From Bacteroides sp. CAG:770 (GTDB lineage: Bacteria; Bacteroidota; Bacteroidia; Bacteroidales; UBA932), in the NCBI GenBank assembly GCA_000435075.1, contig FR890653.1, positions 78,463-112,216 of the forward strand: a stretch of DNA of 33,754 nucleotides, given 5' to 3'. Below are positions 31,719-33,754 of the stretch, piece after piece (the first letter of the stretch is position 1; each line of letters begins with the position of its first letter). The notes under the pieces are model-generated. The model was not told the origin of the DNA. It saw only the letters and a program-made list of their open reading frames with translations, and ran no database searches. The position numbers were made by a program, and so were the translations under genes.

Positions 31719-32171
31719 ATGTTGAAGAAGATTATTTTAGTTGTCATTTCGCTCGTTGCAGCCGGTGCGCTGGGCTATTACCTTGCGAATCTTGTACGTG
31801 ACAGGGCCACCAGTCCCGAAGCGTTGCCGGAGAAGGTATTGACTTTTATCACGGAGCATTTTCAGAATGAGAGAATTGCTTTCGCCAAGGAGGACAGGGA
31901 TTTGTTCAAGGTCACATACGAAATTGTGCTCACTGACGGAACCAAACTGGAATTCCGCCGCAACGGGGACTGGAAGGAGATAAAAAGGCACAGAATCAGC
32001 ATTCCGGAAGGGATTGTCCCTGAGGAGGCTGCGGCCAAGGTCAAAGAACTCTATCCTAATTCTGTCATTACCAAGGCCGAATATGACGACAACGATCTGG
32101 AATTGGAACTGGACAACGGTCTGGAACTGAAATTCGGAAAGGAATATGAGCTGATAGGCCTTGAGCGCTAA
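31719..32171 (+). CDS. Membrane-anchored PepSY-like protein
   Basis: A 150-residue protein with an N-terminal signal anchor (KKIILVVISLVAAGALGYYL, about 3-22). A beta-rich PepSY-like (beta-lactamase-inhibitor-like) domain follows: ALPEKVLTFITEHFQNERIA, then YEIVLTDGTKLEFRRNGDWKE, and the repeat IPEGIVPEEAAAKVKELYPN with TKAEYDDNDLELELDNG. The pattern of a helix with LP..V..F....FP, then strands, is the family hallmark. It acts outside the cytoplasm. It follows the kinase by 78 bp and is probably co-transcribed. Function is unknown; binding of a periplasmic partner or inhibition of a protease or sensor are guesses. Confidence 0.8.
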   Translation: MLKKIILVVISLVAAGALGYYLANLVRDRATSPEALPEKVLTFITEHFQNERIAFAKEDRDLFKVTYEIVLTDGTKLEFRRNGDWKEIKRHRISIPEGIVPEEAAAKVKELYPNSVITKAEYDDNDLELELDNGLELKFGKEYELIGLER

Positions 32172-32223
32172 AGACTGTGACAATCACTGGATAACACAGG
32201 TTTTGCAAGAAACCTCAAAGGAA

Positions 32224-32384
32224 GTAATCCTTAAAAAATAACTTGGGAATCTTTGCGAGTCTTTTCGGTCTATATTCATGCCTCATCAGTCGTGTGCGTC
32301 CAGCACACTCCTTCTTCTAAAAGGAATCTATCCTCGAAAATCCTTCACAAATCTCTACCAAATTATTTTTTAACGCTTACTAAG
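32224..32384 (-). repeat. Palindromic element P, copy 2 (inverted)
   Basis: Reverse complement of 29437-29593 with nearly 90% identity. The central stem GTGTGC/GCACAC differs from copy 1 (GTGTAC/GTACAC) by a paired change, which keeps it complementary. It lies between the two PepSY-like genes and ends 37 bp before the lipoprotein start codon. Together with copy 1 it brackets the regulator, kinase and first PepSY-like gene. Confidence 0.8.
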
Positions 32385-32421
32385 TCTGAATAATTTCAAA
32401 ACTCAAATAAACTATATTACA

Positions 32422-33288
32422 ATGAAACATTTGTTTATTACAGCAATGTGCATCAGTATGATAGCACTTGCAGGCTGCAATAAAGCCTCGGCAGACAATT
32501 ATACTGAAAATGCTAAAGCAAAAGCAGAACTGGCGGCACGCTACCCTGATGCAGTAAATGTAAACTGGGTGTCAAAGAATGGTTATTCCATCGCCAAGTT
32601 CAACAGACTTGCAACTCGCGCCCACAAGTCCGAATATGATTTTTCCGTATGGTTCACCCGCTCCGGAGATTGGTGCATGACTGAGAGTGAGGTCACCTAT
32701 GATGCGCTTCCTCTGGCAGTGAGGACGGCATTTGAGGCAAGCGAGTACGCAGGATGGAAGATTGATGACATTGACAAGATCGAGAGAATCGGCATGGAGA
32801 CCTTCTATGTCATTGAAGTTGAGACCAAAGCCGGCAACATTGAAAAGGAGGCTGAACTTTATTATTCGGCTGACGGTGTGCTCATCAAGGTAACCTCAGG
32901 CTATGATTCCGACTATGATTATGAAGATTATCTTCCTTCTGACATCCAGTCCGCGCTCGAGAGTTTCATCAATGACAGGTATCCTGGTGCGGTAATCGTG
33001 GATTCAGAATATGATGACGGAGAGATCGAGGTGGAGATTATCCACAATGGACGTGGCAAGGACGTGTATTTCAGCATGAACAATGAGTGGCTGCGCACCG
33101 AGTGGGATGTCCGCAAGAGCGAACTTCCGGCCGTCGTAATGGCTCAGGTCAATGTCAAGTACCCTTCTTGGAAGATCGATGATGCAGAGTACGTGGAGAC
33201 TCCTTCCGGCGAGTGGTTCGTAATCGAACTGGAGAAGGGTGAGTCTGAGGTGAAAATCAGGATTACTGCCGACGGCGTCATCCTGTAG
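32422..33288 (+). CDS. PepSY-like lipoprotein with duplicated domain
   Basis: A 288-residue exported lipoprotein. The signal peptide ends in the lipobox LAGC, with lipid-carrying Cys19. Two related PepSY-like units follow (about 25-160 and 168-288), each with a helix such as KAELAARYPDAVNVNW or LESFINDRYPGAVIVDSEYD, then strands, a Trp-bearing W...T..EV turn, and a second half with LP..V..AF and WKIDD (present twice, near residues 112 and 251). It lies 250 bp behind the first PepSY-like gene, with the palindromic element in the gap, and so probably has its own promoter. Role unknown; the locus suggests it is an output or partner of the kinase. Confidence 0.8.
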   Translation: MKHLFITAMCISMIALAGCNKASADNYTENAKAKAELAARYPDAVNVNWVSKNGYSIAKFNRLATRAHKSEYDFSVWFTRSGDWCMTESEVTYDALPLAVRTAFEASEYAGWKIDDIDKIERIGMETFYVIEVETKAGNIEKEAELYYSADGVLIKVTSGYDSDYDYEDYLPSDIQSALESFINDRYPGAVIVDSEYDDGEIEVEIIHNGRGKDVYFSMNNEWLRTEWDVRKSELPAVVMAQVNVKYPSWKIDDAEYVETPSGEWFVIELEKGESEVKIRITADGVIL

Positions 33289-33318
33289 CGTGGCAGGCAG
33301 ACGTCAAGTATGGTCGGA

Positions 33319-33366
33319 GTCCGGCGAGGCTCGAGGATGGCACATCGTGGTCCAGCGGTGCCGGAC
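33319..33366 (+). terminator. Stem-loop behind the lipoprotein gene
   Basis: GTCCGGC (33319-33325) faces GCCGGAC (33360-33366) across a 34-nt loop, 31 bp after the stop codon. No T-run follows, so a terminator role is only a guess. Confidence 0.35.
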
Positions 33367-33391
33367 GGCGCCACAGTAGGTCATGTAAATT

Positions 33392-33517
33392 ATTGATAAT
33401 CAAGTACATTTTTAGCGAGGCGTGGAATCTCGGCCATTTTTTAGCCGGTGTTCCACGCTCAATCATATAAACACCTGACAATCAACCAATTTCCAAAACA
33501 GATGTGGCACCGTCCCG
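33392..33517 (+). repeat. Dispersed 126-bp repeat L, copy 2
   Basis: Same ends (ATTGATAATCAAGTAC and GTGGCACCGTCCCG), same orientation and same length as 24749-24874. Its hairpin GCGTGGAA...TTCCACGC (33420-33458) encloses a nested CGGC/GCCG stem. The body is diverged between copies. Confidence 0.75.
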
Positions 33518-33754
33518 ACGAAACGGGCAAGCGTCTGCATAGCAGCCATGTCTTGAAAGACGTGTCAATAAGAAATATCAAAGATGAAAACAAAGGTGTC
33601 ACGAGAGAATCGCTGGCAGTTTCCTCAATTCAGGTGGCATTTGGAGACAAAAACCTGACCCTCTTGGCAGGCTGGCATTTCCGGAAGACAGACGCAACTC
33701 ACTAAAGGACAGGATTTTACGGTTATTCTCAGAAGAATAAAGGCTGTCAAGACC
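33518..33754. other. Unassigned right edge
   Basis: No gene is firmly supported. An open frame from 33448 to 33705 overlaps repeat L and includes the protein-like stretch LAVSSIQVAFGDKNLTLLAG. It may be a decayed fragment, for example of a transposase, or chance. The sequence continues beyond the window. Confidence 0.3.

Noticed and set aside
33448..33705. 85-codon frame at the right edge
   Set aside because: It starts inside a repeat and other frames are equally open; no family recognised, so not listed as a gene.

Overview
The window looks like a chromosomal segment of a Bacteroidota bacterium, most likely Bacteroidales. The evidence is several good matches to the Bacteroidetes promoter pattern (TTTG, about 19 bp, TAnnTTTG; for example before ssrA, the Panacea antitoxin gene and the YbaK-family gene), a lack of clear Shine-Dalgarno sites, PepSY-like secreted proteins, 780-815 residue double-FtsX permeases, and a tmRNA with an ANNNYALAA tag. 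I cannot name the genus.

Layout. 1-3.5 kb (minus strand): an ABC-2 exporter pair (the permease runs off the left edge), holA and a RidA-family gene. 3.6-11.2 kb (minus): an exporter operon of TolC-like protein, HlyD/MacA-like adaptor and two large FtsX/MacB-type permeases. 11.8-13.7 kb: a Zn/Cd-type P-type ATPase. 13.8-16.4 kb: a sensor kinase and an NtrC-family sigma-54 activator. 16.7-22.3 kb: a permease, a LolD/MacB-type ATPase and another permease. From 22.5 kb genes on the plus strand appear: a PanE-like reductase, dtd, ssrA (tmRNA), a 2.8-kb island inserted at the 3' end of ssrA, a YbaK/ProX-family deacylase, a minus-strand MATE transporter, then an OmpR/histidine-kinase pair with two PepSY-like proteins.

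How the parts fit. The two exporter operons each carry a sigma-54-type promoter preceded by the same enhancer layout: two TGTAAA-N5-TTTACA palindromes 21 bp apart, starting 56 bp upstream of TGGCAC. The obvious trans-acting factor is the sigma-54 activator encoded between them. One permease gene (6022-8412) lies between 117-bp direct repeats that duplicate the adaptor/permease junction, so it looks like an insertion into an older adaptor-permease operon.

The ssrA island (24498-27289) is bounded by a 17-bp direct repeat of the tmRNA 3' end. It carries a Panacea-type toxin-antitoxin operon, small ORFs and structured repeats, but no integrase; the likely original ssrA terminator hairpins now lie beyond its right end. 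The OmpR/kinase locus is bracketed by two inverted copies of a roughly 160-bp palindromic element.

A heptamer, GTCAATG/CATTGAC, occurs about 60 times by my hand count (about 4 expected at uniform composition), in both orientations and in all reading frames. It is absent from the inserted permease gene and from the ssrA island.
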